This document shows positions 23,387-36,655 of a DNA stretch of 64,000 nt, piece after piece. A program made the translations under genes and the position numbers. The DNA is from Scandinavium goeteborgense (GTDB lineage: Bacteria > Pseudomonadota > Gammaproteobacteria > Enterobacterales > Enterobacteriaceae). The stretch is from assembly GCF_003935895.2 (NCBI RefSeq), contig NZ_CP054058.1, forward strand, positions 1,054,001 through 1,118,000, in the 5' to 3' direction. A model generated the notes under the pieces. That model saw only the letters and a list, made by a program, of their open reading frames with translations. It was not told the origin of the DNA and did not search any database. Every line of letters begins with the position of its first letter. Position 1 is the stretch's first letter.

Positions 23387-24046
23387 ATGCAGAAAGAAAA
23401 ACTTTCCGCCTTAATGGATGGTGAAACGCTGGATAACGAGTTGCTCAACGAGCTGACCCGTTCATCTGAAATGCAAAAAGCATGGGAGAGCTACCATCTT
23501 ATCCGCGATACCATGCGTGGTGAGACGGCGCAGACTCTGAATTTTGATATTTCAGCTCGCGTTATGGCCGCTATTGATAATGAACCTGTACGTCTGGCGA
23601 CGCCGCTTATTCCTGAAGCTCAACCCGCACCACACCAGTGGCAGAATATGCCGTTCTGGAAAAAAGTGCGTCCGTTGGCCAGCTCCCTTACCCAAATGGG
23701 CGTTGCCGCTTGCGTATCACTTGCAGTGATCGTGGGCGTTCAGCACTATAACGGGCAATCCAATTCGACCGATCAGCCTGAAACGCCAGTGTTTAACACG
23801 CTGCCGATGATGGGCAAAGCAAGTCCGGTCAGCTTGGGTGTTCCTGCCGATGCCAGCGCGAGTAGTAATGCGGGTACCGGTCAGCAGCAAGTTCAGGAAC
23901 AGCGCCGCCGTATCAACGCGATGCTTCAGGACTACGAATTGCAGCGTCGTCTGCACTCCGAGCAGCTTCAGTTTGAACAAGCCCAGACTCAGCAAGCTGC
24001 TGTTCAGGTGCCAGGATATCAAACGTTAGGAACGCAATCGCAGTAA
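23387..24046 (+). CDS. rseA: Anti-sigma-E factor RseA
   Basis: A single-pass inner-membrane protein (219 residues) that holds RpoE inactive. Residues 1-~90 form the cytoplasmic sigma-binding domain (MQKEKLSALMDGE), a hydrophobic stretch ALPVACVSLAVIVGV-like at about 101-118 spans the membrane, and the periplasmic part carries the DegS cleavage region SPVSLGVPA and a Gln-rich RseB-binding end. DegS then RseP cut it under stress. Its stop overlaps the rseB start by one base (TAATG). Confidence 0.96.
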   Translation: MQKEKLSALMDGETLDNELLNELTRSSEMQKAWESYHLIRDTMRGETAQTLNFDISARVMAAIDNEPVRLATPLIPEAQPAPHQWQNMPFWKKVRPLASSLTQMGVAACVSLAVIVGVQHYNGQSNSTDQPETPVFNTLPMMGKASPVSLGVPADASASSNAGTGQQQVQEQRRRINAMLQDYELQRRLHSEQLQFEQAQTQQAAVQVPGYQTLGTQSQ

Positions 24047-24999
24047 TGAAGCAACTTTGGTGTGCCATGTCTTTAATGGCTGGTAGCCTGTTCTTCTCCG
24101 CCAACGCCTCGGCAGATGTCTCGTCCGGGGCGTTGTTGCAGCAGATGAATCTGGCCAGCCAGTCTCTTAACTACGAGCTGTCGTTTGTCAGCATCAATAA
24201 GCAGGGCGTAGAGTCACTACGTTATCGTCACGCGCGTCTGAATAATCAGGCCCTGGCGCAGCTGCTGCAGATGGACGGTCCGCGCCGTGAAGTCGTCCAG
24301 CGCGGAAATGAAATCAGCTATTTCGAGCCCGGTCTCGATCCCTTTACGCTGAACGGCGATTTCATCGTCGATTCGCTGCCATCCCTGGTCTATACCGATT
24401 TCAAACGCCTCGCGCCATACTACGACTTCATCTCCGTGGGTCGCACTCGCATTGCCGACAGGCTGTGTGAGGTCATCCGCGTGGTGGCGCGTGACGGGAC
24501 GCGTTACAGCTATATCGTATGGCTGGATTCGGAAACTAAGCTGCCGATGCGCGTCGATTTGCTGGACAGAGACGGCGAAACGCTCGAACAGTTCCGCGTT
24601 GTGGCGTTTAACGTTAGCGAGCAGGTGAGCAGCAATATGCAGACGCTCTCTACCGCGAGCCTGCCACCGCTGCTGTCTGTACCGGTCGGCGATAAAGTCA
24701 AATTCAACTGGCTGCCGAGCTGGCTCCCGCAAGGGTTTGTTGAGGTTGCCGGCAGCCGTAGAACGTTGCCGACAATTGATACGCCGGTTGAGTCGCGTCT
24801 TTATTCCGATGGGCTGTTTAGCTTCTCGGTGAACGTGAATCACGCTAATGCTAACAGCAGTGAACAAGTGCTGCGTACCGGACGCCGGACGGTCAGTACA
24901 TCCGTACGCGACAGTTCCGAAATCACCATTGTGGGTGAGCTGCCACCGCAGACGGCAAAACGCGTTGCGGACAGCATCAAGTTCAAGGCGGCACCATGA
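24046..24999 (+). CDS. rseB: Sigma-E factor regulatory protein RseB
   Basis: A periplasmic sensor that binds RseA and shields it from DegS until lipopolysaccharide intermediates displace it. It starts with a cleavable signal peptide (MKQLWCAMSLMAGSLFFSANASA, cut after ASA). The MucB/RseB fold follows, with a LolA-like first domain and a smaller C-terminal domain (VEVAGSRRTLPTIDTPVES and on). 317 residues against 318 in E. coli. It overlaps rseA by one base and rseC by four. Confidence 0.96.
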   Translation: MKQLWCAMSLMAGSLFFSANASADVSSGALLQQMNLASQSLNYELSFVSINKQGVESLRYRHARLNNQALAQLLQMDGPRREVVQRGNEISYFEPGLDPFTLNGDFIVDSLPSLVYTDFKRLAPYYDFISVGRTRIADRLCEVIRVVARDGTRYSYIVWLDSETKLPMRVDLLDRDGETLEQFRVVAFNVSEQVSSNMQTLSTASLPPLLSVPVGDKVKFNWLPSWLPQGFVEVAGSRRTLPTIDTPVESRLYSDGLFSFSVNVNHANANSSEQVLRTGRRTVSTSVRDSSEITIVGELPPQTAKRVADSIKFKAAP

Positions 25000-25475
25000 T
25001 TAAAGAGTGGGCCACGGTTATCTCCTGGGGCGACGGCGTCGCGAAGGTGAGCTGTGACGTCAAAACCTCCTGTAGCAGCTGCTCCTCGCGGGCAGGCTGT
25101 GGCAGCCGGGTACTTAACAAGCTTGGGCCGCAAACGGAACACACCATTACCGTACCCAGCGTTGAGCCGCTGGTGGCGGGGCAAAAAGTAGAGCTTGGCA
25201 TCAGCGAAGGTAGCCTGTTGACCTCCGCGGTGCTGGTGTATATGACGCCACTTCTGGGTCTGTTCGTCATGGCGGCGGTGTTCCAGCTGCTTTTTGGCAG
25301 TGATTTAGCCGCGTTTGCCGGTGGCGTTTTAGGCGGCGTGGGCGGCTTTTTGATTGCCCGCGGCCTTTCCCCAAAACTGGCTTCTCGCGAAGCGTGGCAG
25401 CCGGTCATTATCAGCGTCGGTCTGCCGCCAAATATGCTGCGCGTTGATGCCTCATCTTCTGAACTGAGCCAGTAA
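24996..25475 (+). CDS. rseC: SoxR-reducing system protein RseC
   Basis: A small inner-membrane protein (159 residues) of the RseC/MucC family. The N-terminus has a cysteine cluster CSSCSSRAGCG that suggests a metal or redox site, followed by two transmembrane segments around residues 75-120 (LLTSAVLVYMTPLLGLFVMA and a Gly-rich second one). It is linked to keeping SoxR reduced together with the Rsx complex; its part in the sigma-E circuit is minor. The start overlaps the rseB stop (ATGA). Confidence 0.93.
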   Translation: MIKEWATVISWGDGVAKVSCDVKTSCSSCSSRAGCGSRVLNKLGPQTEHTITVPSVEPLVAGQKVELGISEGSLLTSAVLVYMTPLLGLFVMAAVFQLLFGSDLAAFAGGVLGGVGGFLIARGLSPKLASREAWQPVIISVGLPPNMLRVDASSSELSQ

Positions 25476-25660
25476 TTACGCTGGCTTTTATCTTTATTTA
25501 CATCTCCAGCAGGATCTCCCCACAACTAACCGCTAAGCTTGCCGGAAGAGCATTTCCTGGCGACGGAGATGTAGTGTAGAATGCGGCGTTTTCGAACGAT
25601 CAAACGTCAGGCGCAGACCCGCGGCCTCCAGGAATTCGTAAGGCATAACTAACTCTAACT

Positions 25661-27460
25661 ATGAAGAATATACGTAACTTTTCGATCATTGCTCACATCG
25701 ACCACGGTAAATCGACGTTGTCTGACCGTATTATCCAGATTTGCGGTGGTCTTTCCGATCGTGAAATGGCGGCGCAGGTTCTTGATTCCATGGATCTGGA
25801 ACGTGAACGCGGCATCACCATCAAAGCGCAGAGCGTGACCCTGGATTACAAAGCGACGGATGGTGAAACCTACCAGCTTAACTTCATCGACACCCCGGGC
25901 CACGTTGACTTCTCCTATGAAGTTTCTCGTTCTTTGGCTGCCTGTGAAGGCGCACTGCTGGTGGTTGACGCCGGGCAGGGCGTAGAAGCACAGACGCTCG
26001 CCAACTGCTACACCGCGATGGAAATGAACCTGGAAGTGGTTCCTGTCCTGAACAAAATTGACCTGCCAGCGGCCGATCCGGAACGCGTGGCGGAAGAAAT
26101 TGAAGATATCGTCGGCATCGACGCCGCAGACGCAGTGCGCTGCTCGGCGAAAACCGGCGTGGGCGTGCCTGAAGTATTAGAACGTCTGGTGCGCGATATT
26201 CCTGCGCCTGAGGGCGATCCGGAAGCACCGCTGCAAGCGCTGATTATCGACTCCTGGTTTGATAACTACCTCGGCGTTGTGTCGCTTATCCGTGTGAAAA
26301 ACGGCACCCTGCGCAAAGGCGACAAAGTCAAAGTCATGAGTACTGGCCAGGTCTACAACGCAGACCGCCTGGGTATCTTCACCCCTAAACAGGTTGACCG
26401 TACCCAACTGAACTGCGGCGAAGTGGGCTGGCTGGTGTGTGCGATTAAAGACATCCTGGGTGCACCGGTTGGCGATACCTTGACGCTGTCCCGTAACCCG
26501 GCTGACAAAGCCCTGCCTGGCTTCAAGAAAGTCAAACCACAGGTTTACGCGGGCCTGTTCCCGGTCAGCTCCGATGACTACGAGAACTTCCGTGACGCGC
26601 TGGGCAAACTGAGCCTCAACGATGCTTCCCTGTTCTACGAGCCAGAAAGCTCAACGGCGCTGGGCTTCGGCTTCCGCTGTGGCTTCCTCGGTCTGCTGCA
26701 CATGGAAATCATCCAGGAGCGTCTGGAACGTGAATACGATCTGGACCTGATCACCACCGCTCCGACGGTAGTGTATGAAGTGCAGACCACCAACGATGAA
26801 GTTATCTACGTCGACAGCCCGTCTAAGCTGCCACCGCTGAATAACATTGAAGAGCTGCGCGAGCCTATCGCTGAGTGTCACATGCTGCTGCCGCAGGAAT
26901 ATCTCGGCAACGTCATGACCCTGTGCGTGGAGAAGCGTGGCGTGCAGACCAACATGGTTTACCACGGTAACCAGGTTGCGCTGACCTATGAAATCCCAAT
27001 GGCTGAAGTGGTGCTCGACTTCTTCGACCGTCTGAAGTCTACCTCCCGTGGCTATGCGTCACTGGATTACAACTTCAAACGTTTCCAGGCGTCCAACATG
27101 GTGCGTGTTGATGTCCTCATCAACGGCGATCGTGTTGATGCTCTGGCGCTGATCACCCATAACGACAACGCGCCGTATCGTGGTCGTGAACTGGTTGAGA
27201 AGATGAAAGAACTGATCCCACGTCAGCAGTTTGATATCGCGATCCAGGCGGCCATCGGCAACCACATCATTGCGCGTTCAACAGTGAAACAGCTGCGTAA
27301 AAACGTTCTGGCTAAATGCTACGGCGGCGACGTCAGCCGTAAGAAAAAGCTGCTGCAGAAACAGAAAGACGGTAAAAAACGTATGAAACAGGTTGGTAAC
27401 GTTGAGCTGCCACAGGAAGCGTTCCTCGCCATTCTGCATGTCGGAAAAGACGGTAAATAA
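25661..27460 (+). CDS. lepA: Elongation factor 4 (LepA)
   Basis: A translational GTPase that binds ribosomes and affects initiation and 30S assembly. The 599 residues show G1 [11 protein letters not shown]2 RERGITIK, G3 DTPGHVDF, G4 NKID and the LepA-specific C-terminal domain. It is co-directional with and 17 bases from lepB. The ATG has no good Shine-Dalgarno sequence: the nearest AAGG is about 17 bases upstream of it. Confidence 0.98.
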   Translation: MKNIRNFSIIAHIDHGKSTLSDRIIQICGGLSDREMAAQVLDSMDLERERGITIKAQSVTLDYKATDGETYQLNFIDTPGHVDFSYEVSRSLAACEGALLVVDAGQGVEAQTLANCYTAMEMNLEVVPVLNKIDLPAADPERVAEEIEDIVGIDAADAVRCSAKTGVGVPEVLERLVRDIPAPEGDPEAPLQALIIDSWFDNYLGVVSLIRVKNGTLRKGDKVKVMSTGQVYNADRLGIFTPKQVDRTQLNCGEVGWLVCAIKDILGAPVGDTLTLSRNPADKALPGFKKVKPQVYAGLFPVSSDDYENFRDALGKLSLNDASLFYEPESSTALGFGFRCGFLGLLHMEIIQERLEREYDLDLITTAPTVVYEVQTTNDEVIYVDSPSKLPPLNNIEELREPIAECHMLLPQEYLGNVMTLCVEKRGVQTNMVYHGNQVALTYEIPMAEVVLDFFDRLKSTSRGYASLDYNFKRFQASNMVRVDVLINGDRVDALALITHNDNAPYRGRELVEKMKELIPRQQFDIAIQAAIGNHIIARSTVKQLRKNVLAKCYGGDVSRKKKLLQKQKDGKKRMKQVGNVELPQEAFLAILHVGKDGK

Positions 27461-27477
27461 CCAATAAAGGAGTTGGC

Positions 27478-28452
27478 ATGGCGAACATGTTTGCCCTGAT
27501 CCTGGTCATTGCGACCCTGGTGACAGGGATTTTATGGTGCCTGGATAAATTTATTTTTGCACCAAAACGCCGTGAACGTCAGGCCGCTGCACAGGTTGCA
27601 GCGGGTGATACGCTGGGTAAAAAGACGTTGAAGAAAGTTGGCGCGAAACCGGGCTGGCTGGAAACGGGCGCATCGGTATTCCCGGTGCTGGCTATCGTGC
27701 TGATTGTGCGCTCATTTATTTATGAGCCATTCCAGATCCCGTCAGGCTCAATGATGCCAACGCTGCTGATCGGTGACTTTATTCTGGTGGAGAAATTCGC
27801 CTATGGAATCAAAGATCCGATTTATCAGAATACGTTAATTGAAACCGGTCATCCGAAACGGGGTGATGTCGTGGTGTTCAAATATCCGGAAGATCCGCGT
27901 CTTGATTATATTAAGCGTGCGGTCGGCCTGCCGGGTGACAAAGTGACGTACGATCCTATCGCCAAAGAAGTCACCATTCAGCCAAACTGCAGTTCGGGTC
28001 AGGCGTGTGGTAATGCACTGCCGGTGACGTACTCCAACGTCGAGCCAAGCGATTTCGTCCAGACCTTTGCCCGTCGTAACGGCGGCGAAGCGACCAGCGG
28101 TTTCTGGCCGTTGCCGAAAGGTGAGAACAAAGACAACGGCGTGCGTCTGAGCGAGCGTAAAGAAACGCTCGGTGATGTCACACACCGTATTCTGACCGTG
28201 CCAATCGCGCAGGACCAACTGGGTATGTACTATAAACAGCAGGGCCAGCAGCTGGCGACCTGGGTTGTTCCACCGGGACACTACTTCATGATGGGTGACA
28301 ACCGTGATAACAGCGCTGACAGCCGTTACTGGGGCTTTGTCCCGGAAGCGAATCTGGTCGGTAAAGCGGTTGGTATCTGGATGAGTTTCGAAAAACAGGA
28401 AGGTGAATGGCCGACCGGCGTACGCTTAAGTCGCATCGGTGGTATTCATTAA
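27478..28452 (+). CDS. lepB: Signal peptidase I
   Basis: Cleaves Sec and Tat signal peptides at the outer face of the inner membrane. Two membrane segments are visible (residues ~4-22 and ~58-77), then the catalytic Ser in QIPSGSMMPTLLIGDF and the catalytic Lys in YIKRAVGLPGDKV, and the conserved box GDNRDNSADSRYWGFV. 324 residues as in E. coli. It follows lepA with an AAGGAG site. Confidence 0.98.
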   Translation: MANMFALILVIATLVTGILWCLDKFIFAPKRRERQAAAQVAAGDTLGKKTLKKVGAKPGWLETGASVFPVLAIVLIVRSFIYEPFQIPSGSMMPTLLIGDFILVEKFAYGIKDPIYQNTLIETGHPKRGDVVVFKYPEDPRLDYIKRAVGLPGDKVTYDPIAKEVTIQPNCSSGQACGNALPVTYSNVEPSDFVQTFARRNGGEATSGFWPLPKGENKDNGVRLSERKETLGDVTHRILTVPIAQDQLGMYYKQQGQQLATWVVPPGHYFMMGDNRDNSADSRYWGFVPEANLVGKAVGIWMSFEKQEGEWPTGVRLSRIGGIH

Positions 28453-28464
28453 TTTCTGACTTGT

Positions 28465-28499
28465 ATTCATGCTGCCATGATTATTGTGGCAGCATGAAT
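28465..28499. other. 13-bp perfect inverted repeat after lepB
   Basis: ATTCATGCTGCCA (28465-28477) pairs with TGGCAGCATGAAT (28487-28499) around a 9-base loop, 13 bases after the lepB stop. It lacks a clean T-run, so it may be a weak terminator or a 3'-end protecting hairpin for lepA-lepB mRNA. Confidence 0.55.
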
Positions 28500-28598
28500 T
28501 ATTTCGAATATAAATACCTCTCAGCTAACGACATCCCTACGCGTTGCGTATAGAATGTCCCCCCGAAGTTTTAGGTTGGTACCCATCAGGGATCCACG

Positions 28599-28641
28599 GC
28601 ACACGAAACCGCGTTGGCTTCTTCAGGTCGGTTTCGTGTGC
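28599..28641 (+). promoter_or_regulatory. rncO-type RNase III autoregulatory stem-loop
   Basis: GCACACGAAACC (28599-28610) pairs perfectly with GGTTTCGTGTGC (28630-28641) in the leader of the rnc-era-recO mRNA. In E. coli RNase III cleaves a stem-loop at this place in its own leader and so limits its own expression; the same role is inferred here from position and the long perfect duplex. Confidence 0.75.
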
Positions 28642-28672
28642 TGCATTATTGACGCATTCATCTATTTGGTAA

Positions 28673-30258
<1,586 letters not shown>

Positions 30259-30261
30259 AGA

Positions 30262-30388
30262 AATACTCTATGGCTTTCGAGTTGCAGGCCGGCGGCAACA
30301 CCGTGAATCCCCTGGAGCTTACTCAAGTAAGTGACAAGGGTGAACGGGGGCAGCCAACACACCTGCGGCTCGAAAGACGACGAGTATA
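30262..30388 (+). repeat. ERIC (enterobacterial repetitive intergenic consensus) element, 127 bp
   Basis: The central core GTGAATCCCCTGGAGCTTAC followed by AAGTAAGTGACAAGGGTGA matches the two conserved ERIC segments used as typing-primer sites, with a few changes. The ends are inverted (ATACTC at 30263, GAGTAT at 30382). It fills almost the whole era-recO gap and is transcribed within that operon, so it will form a long hairpin in the mRNA. It ends three bases before the recO start codon. Confidence 0.92.
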
Positions 30389-30392
30389 TTAA
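30270..30392 (+). CDS. Possible 40-codon leader ORF encoded by the ERIC repeat
   Basis: Reading from ATG 30270 the ERIC element is open for 40 codons (begins [10 protein letters not shown], ends LERRRVY) and stops at TAA 30390-30392, whose last A is the first base of the recO ATG. The frame begins 11 bases after the era stop; the only ribosome-site candidate is a weak AAAGAAA. The peptide resembles nothing I know and is unlikely to have a function of its own, but translation of it could feed ribosomes into recO. This is a frame-level observation only. Confidence 0.35.
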   Translation: MAFELQAGGNTVNPLELTQVSDKGERGQPTHLRLERRRVY

Positions 30393-31108
30393 TGGAAGGC
30401 TGGCAGCGCGCATTCGTTCTGCATAGTCGTCCCTGGAGCGAAACCAGTTTGATTCTGGACGTCTTCACGGAAGAGTCAGGCCGCGTGCGCCTTGTTGCTA
30501 AAGGCGCTCGTTCCAAACGTTCAAATCTCAAAGGTGCGCTTCAGCCCTTTACCCCCTTGCTGGTTCGTTTTGGTGGCCGCGGTGATGTCAAAACGCTGCG
30601 CAGCGCCGAGGCTGTCTCTCTCGCACTTCCTCTCAGCGGTATCGCGCTTTATAGCGGTTTATACGTCAACGAACTGATCTCTCGCGTGCTGGAAAACGAA
30701 ACCCGTTTCTCCGAACTCTTTTTCGATTATCTGCACTGTCTTCAGTCGCTGGCCGGCGTGACCGGTACTCCGGAGCCTGTGCTTCGCCGCTTTGAGCTGG
30801 CGTTGCTGGCGCATCTTGGATATGGCGTGGATTTCCTCCACTGTGCGGGCAGCGGTGAGCCGGTGGAAGACACCATGACCTACCGTTATCGTGAAGAAAA
30901 AGGCTTTATCGCAAGCGTAGTGATTGATAACAACACGTTTACCGGGCACCATTTGAAGGCTCTCGCCAACCGTGAATTCCCCGATGTGGATGCATTGCGG
31001 GCGGCGAAGCGCTTCACCCGTATGGCGCTCAAGCCGTATCTGGGAGGAAAGCCGCTCAAGAGCCGCGAACTGTTCCGACAGTTTGTGCCAAAGCGTCAGG
31101 AACCGTAG
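30392..31108 (+). CDS. recO: DNA repair protein RecO
   Basis: Works with RecF and RecR to load RecA on SSB-coated single-stranded gaps. The N-terminal OB-fold (residues ~1-80, [20 protein letters not shown]) and the helical C-terminal part are both present; 238 residues against 242 in E. coli. No Shine-Dalgarno sequence is visible before the ATG because the ERIC element ends three bases away; the overlap TAATG with the ERIC frame suggests initiation by coupling or within the repeat's structure. Confidence 0.95.
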   Translation: MEGWQRAFVLHSRPWSETSLILDVFTEESGRVRLVAKGARSKRSNLKGALQPFTPLLVRFGGRGDVKTLRSAEAVSLALPLSGIALYSGLYVNELISRVLENETRFSELFFDYLHCLQSLAGVTGTPEPVLRRFELALLAHLGYGVDFLHCAGSGEPVEDTMTYRYREEKGFIASVVIDNNTFTGHHLKALANREFPDVDALRAAKRFTRMALKPYLGGKPLKSRELFRQFVPKRQEP

Positions 31109-31134
31109 AACCAAAATCAAAAACGAGGATTGTC

Positions 31135-31866
31135 ATGGCTGAATTACTGTTAGGCGTCAACATTGACCATATCGCCACGCTGCGCAACGCACGCGGCACC
31201 GCGTATCCGGACCCGGTTCAGGCGGCGTTTATCGCCGAACAGGCGGGAGCTGATGGCATCACGGTGCATCTGCGTGAAGACCGTCGGCACATCACCGACC
31301 GCGACGTGCGTATTCTGCGCCAGACCCTCGACACCCGCATGAACCTCGAAATGGCCGTCACCGAAGAAATGCTGACGATTGCCTGTGAAACCAAACCACA
31401 TTTCTGCTGCCTGGTGCCAGAAAAGCGTCAGGAAGTCACCACCGAAGGTGGGCTGGACGTTGCCGGACAGCTCGACAAAATGCGCGATGCCTGCAAACGC
31501 CTGGCGGATGCCGGGATCCTGGTGTCACTGTTTATCGACGCTGACCGCGCACAAATTAAAGCCGCTGCTGACGTGGGCGCGCCATACATTGAAATTCACA
31601 CCGGCTGCTACGCCGATGCGGAAAGTGAAGCGCAGCAGGCAAAAGAGCTCGAACGTATCGCCAGCGCGGCGACCTACGCCGCGAGTCTTGGTCTGAAAGT
31701 GAATGCCGGGCACGGTCTGACCTATCACAACGTCCAGGCCATTGCCGCGCTACCGGAAATGCACGAGCTGAATATCGGTCATGCGATTATTGGTCGGGCG
31801 GTAATGAGCGGCTTGAAAGAGGCGGTTTCAGAAATGAAGCGTCTGATGCAGGAAGCGCGTCGCTAA
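31135..31866 (+). CDS. pdxJ: Pyridoxine 5'-phosphate synthase
   Basis: Condenses 1-deoxyxylulose 5-phosphate with 3-amino-2-oxopropyl phosphate to form pyridoxine 5'-phosphate, the ring-closing step of vitamin B6 synthesis. A TIM barrel with the family start [29 protein letters not shown] and the ending [16 protein letters not shown]. 243 residues. Its stop overlaps the acpS start by one base (TAATG), as expected for this conserved pair. Confidence 0.98.
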   Translation: MAELLLGVNIDHIATLRNARGTAYPDPVQAAFIAEQAGADGITVHLREDRRHITDRDVRILRQTLDTRMNLEMAVTEEMLTIACETKPHFCCLVPEKRQEVTTEGGLDVAGQLDKMRDACKRLADAGILVSLFIDADRAQIKAAADVGAPYIEIHTGCYADAESEAQQAKELERIASAATYAASLGLKVNAGHGLTYHNVQAIAALPEMHELNIGHAIIGRAVMSGLKEAVSEMKRLMQEARR

Positions 31867-32246
31867 TGGCCATCGTCGGTATCGGCACCGATATCGTTGA
31901 AATTACCCGTATCGAAGCGGTGATCGCCCGCAGCGGCGATCGCCTTGCGCGACGGGTGCTCAGCGAAGGTGAATGGAAAATCTGGGAAACGCATCAGCAG
32001 CCGGTGCGCTTTCTCGCCAAGCGGTTCGCGGTGAAAGAGGCGGCGTCAAAAGCGCTCGGCACTGGGATCCGGAACGGACTGGCGTTTGAGCAGTTTGAAG
32101 TTTACAACGATGAACTGGGCAAACCGAAGCTGCGACTCTGGGGCGCGGCTAGCGAACTCGCCGCTGAGCTGGGCGTGACGCACATTCACGTCACCCTGGC
32201 GGACGAACGTCATTACGCCTGTGCCACGGTGATAATGGAGAGTTAG
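31866..32246 (+). CDS. acpS: Holo-[acyl-carrier-protein] synthase
   Basis: Attaches 4'-phosphopantetheine from CoA to acyl carrier protein. Signature motifs are GIGTDIVEI at the N-terminus and [15 protein letters not shown] near residues 55-70. 126 residues. It is coupled to pdxJ by a TAATG overlap and its end overlaps the convergent yfhL by four bases, so the ShoB-OhsC type I toxin-antitoxin locus that I recall near here in E. coli has no room. Confidence 0.97.
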   Translation: MAIVGIGTDIVEITRIEAVIARSGDRLARRVLSEGEWKIWETHQQPVRFLAKRFAVKEAASKALGTGIRNGLAFEQFEVYNDELGKPKLRLWGAASELAAELGVTHIHVTLADERHYACATVIMES

Positions 32247-32503
32247 ATTTTATCCGCGTGATGCAGCTGGACGAACTTATCCCACAGCTGCTCTTCGCTT
32301 TCGATGTGCTCAGGATTGACGATGATGGTGTTGGGGATAGGGCACACTTTCTGGCAGGTCGGCGTTTCGTAATGACCGACACACTCCGTACAGCGATCGC
32401 TGTTAATCTCATAAATGCTGGCGCCCATCGAAATTGCCTCATTAGGGCATTCCGGTTCGCACATATCGCAATTGATGCATTTTTTGGTAATTAACAGCGC
32501 CAT
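32243..32503 (-). CDS. yfhL: YfhL-type 4Fe-4S dicluster ferredoxin
   Basis: An 86-residue ferredoxin of the Allochromatium type. Cluster ligands are [12 protein letters not shown] and, after residue 35, [18 protein letters not shown], where the long loop between the second and third Cys is typical of this low-potential family. The electron partner is not known from the sequence. It is read towards acpS. Confidence 0.93.
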   Translation of the reverse strand: MALLITKKCINCDMCEPECPNEAISMGASIYEINSDRCTECVGHYETPTCQKVCPIPNTIIVNPEHIESEEQLWDKFVQLHHADKI

Positions 32504-32559
32504 ACAGAAATTCTCAGAAACAACACAAACAGGGCGGGCATTATACGCTCATTCCTTGC

Positions 32560-33408
32560 TCAAACCAGCTTTTTCACCAACGCCTCGCTGTGCCGAATTC
32601 TGTCCGGTGCGTGTTCCAGATCCTGCTGAACCAGTCCCATAAACAGTAAATCGGTCAGCATCATTTGCGCGCTGGTGGAGGAAATTGCCGCGCTGCGTGT
32701 CGCGAGTTCTTCCGCGATGGTATAGAGACAATGGCTCGCCCGCTGCTGTAACGCGTTCGGTGAAAAACCGGTAATCGCCAGAATTTTCCCACCCACACGC
32801 AGCGTTTCGTCCGCCGCGAGGTTTATCTCCCGCCGTTCACCGGAATAGGAAATCGCCAGTAGCAAATCGTCGGAGGTCATCGCCTGTACCGTAGCCAGTA
32901 ACGCGTGCATATCCTGCTCGGCAACGGCGTTAAAGCCAATCTTCATTAACTTCCAGCTGAAGTTTTGCGCCACCAGGCCCGAAGCGCCGATCCCGGTCAG
33001 CACGATTCGCCGGGCGTTACGTAGCAAATCAATGCTTTCCCGCAGCTTCTCTTCGGTGTTTACGTCCAGCGACGCATGCATCGCCGAGATATTGTCTTTG
33101 ATGAGTTTCTCACCCACCAGACGCAGCGGATCGTCGCCGCGAATTTGATTATGTACCGGCATCGACTGCGGATTGGGGTTACTGGCCAGCGCTTCGCTCA
33201 GCGCAAGTTTCAGAGCCGGAAACCCCTTAAAACCCAGTTTCTGGGCGAACTTCACCACGCTCGACTGGCTGACACCCGCCACGCTGGCCAGCTGCTGCGA
33301 GCTGAGATAGCGCGCCTCGTCCGGCTGCGCCAGGATGAAATCCGCCAGTTTTTTGTCACTTTGCGCGAGCCCAGAATAACGCTGGCGAATACGAATCAAA
33401 CAGTTCAT
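32560..33408 (-). CDS. yfhH: MurR/RpiR family transcriptional regulator YfhH
   Basis: A 282-residue regulator with an N-terminal HTH domain (residues ~1-77; YLSSQQLASVAGVSQSSVVK forms the HTH) and a C-terminal SIS domain (about 120-265) with the phosphosugar-loop motif AISYSGERREI. Regulators of this class respond to sugar phosphates or amino sugars. The ligand and targets of YfhH are unknown. It is divergent from pgpC across 258 bp that show no recognisable site to me. Confidence 0.9.
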   Translation of the reverse strand: MNCLIRIRQRYSGLAQSDKKLADFILAQPDEARYLSSQQLASVAGVSQSSVVKFAQKLGFKGFPALKLALSEALASNPNPQSMPVHNQIRGDDPLRLVGEKLIKDNISAMHASLDVNTEEKLRESIDLLRNARRIVLTGIGASGLVAQNFSWKLMKIGFNAVAEQDMHALLATVQAMTSDDLLLAISYSGERREINLAADETLRVGGKILAITGFSPNALQQRASHCLYTIAEELATRSAAISSTSAQMMLTDLLFMGLVQQDLEHAPDRIRHSEALVKKLV

Positions 33409-33666
33409 TGGCTCTCCAGAGGGCCGGACAACGGCCGCCTGTCAGAATTTTGTCTTTGATTATAGGGGATTGTGATGCTCGCACGGCTCATTACGGAATA
33501 ATCGTGCTGCGTCCTTAACCGATTCATTATTTTAATCAAAAGGATACGCTGTCTCCCTCCCAAGGGAAAGACGCATTACGCATCGTTTTTGGAAATGTGA
33601 GGTTCTGGCTGTTAGGCTAATTGACAGGAATAACTGATACGCGCTCACCTATTTAAGGAGAACAGT

Positions 33667-36399
<2,733 letters not shown>

Positions 36400-36564
36400 T
36401 TAGTTAATTCTCTGTGAAGAGATCGATCTCAGGCAATAGTTACCATGTTAAAGTTTAGGGGCACTTCAGAATGAGCGGCATTTTGCTTAACAATGCGGCA
36501 GTTGGCAACCCATTCATGCGTTTCACCGCATCGGGAGGTAAAACGCAGCGGCAATTTTATTTTG

Positions 36565-36603
36565 ACGCAAACGGTTACGTCGCTGCTTCAGATCCACTAT
36601 AAT
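36565..36603 (+). promoter_or_regulatory. purL promoter with PurR operator
   Basis: ACGCAAACGGTTACGT (36565-36580) matches the PurR box ACGCAAACGTTTGCGT at 14 of 16 positions. A perfect -10 TATAAT follows at 36598-36603, and the operator covers the -35 region (TTACGT, 17-bp spacer), so PurR with hypoxanthine or guanine should block RNA polymerase. Confidence 0.88.
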
Positions 36604-36655
36604 GGCGCCCGTTTTCCGCCATTGCGCACACTGAAACCCAGAAGACGAGAGACTT

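Noticed and set aside
33409-33666. Searched the yfhH-pgpC gap for an sRNA or operator
   Set aside because: Only short weak inverted repeats and no convincing promoter-terminator pair were seen.
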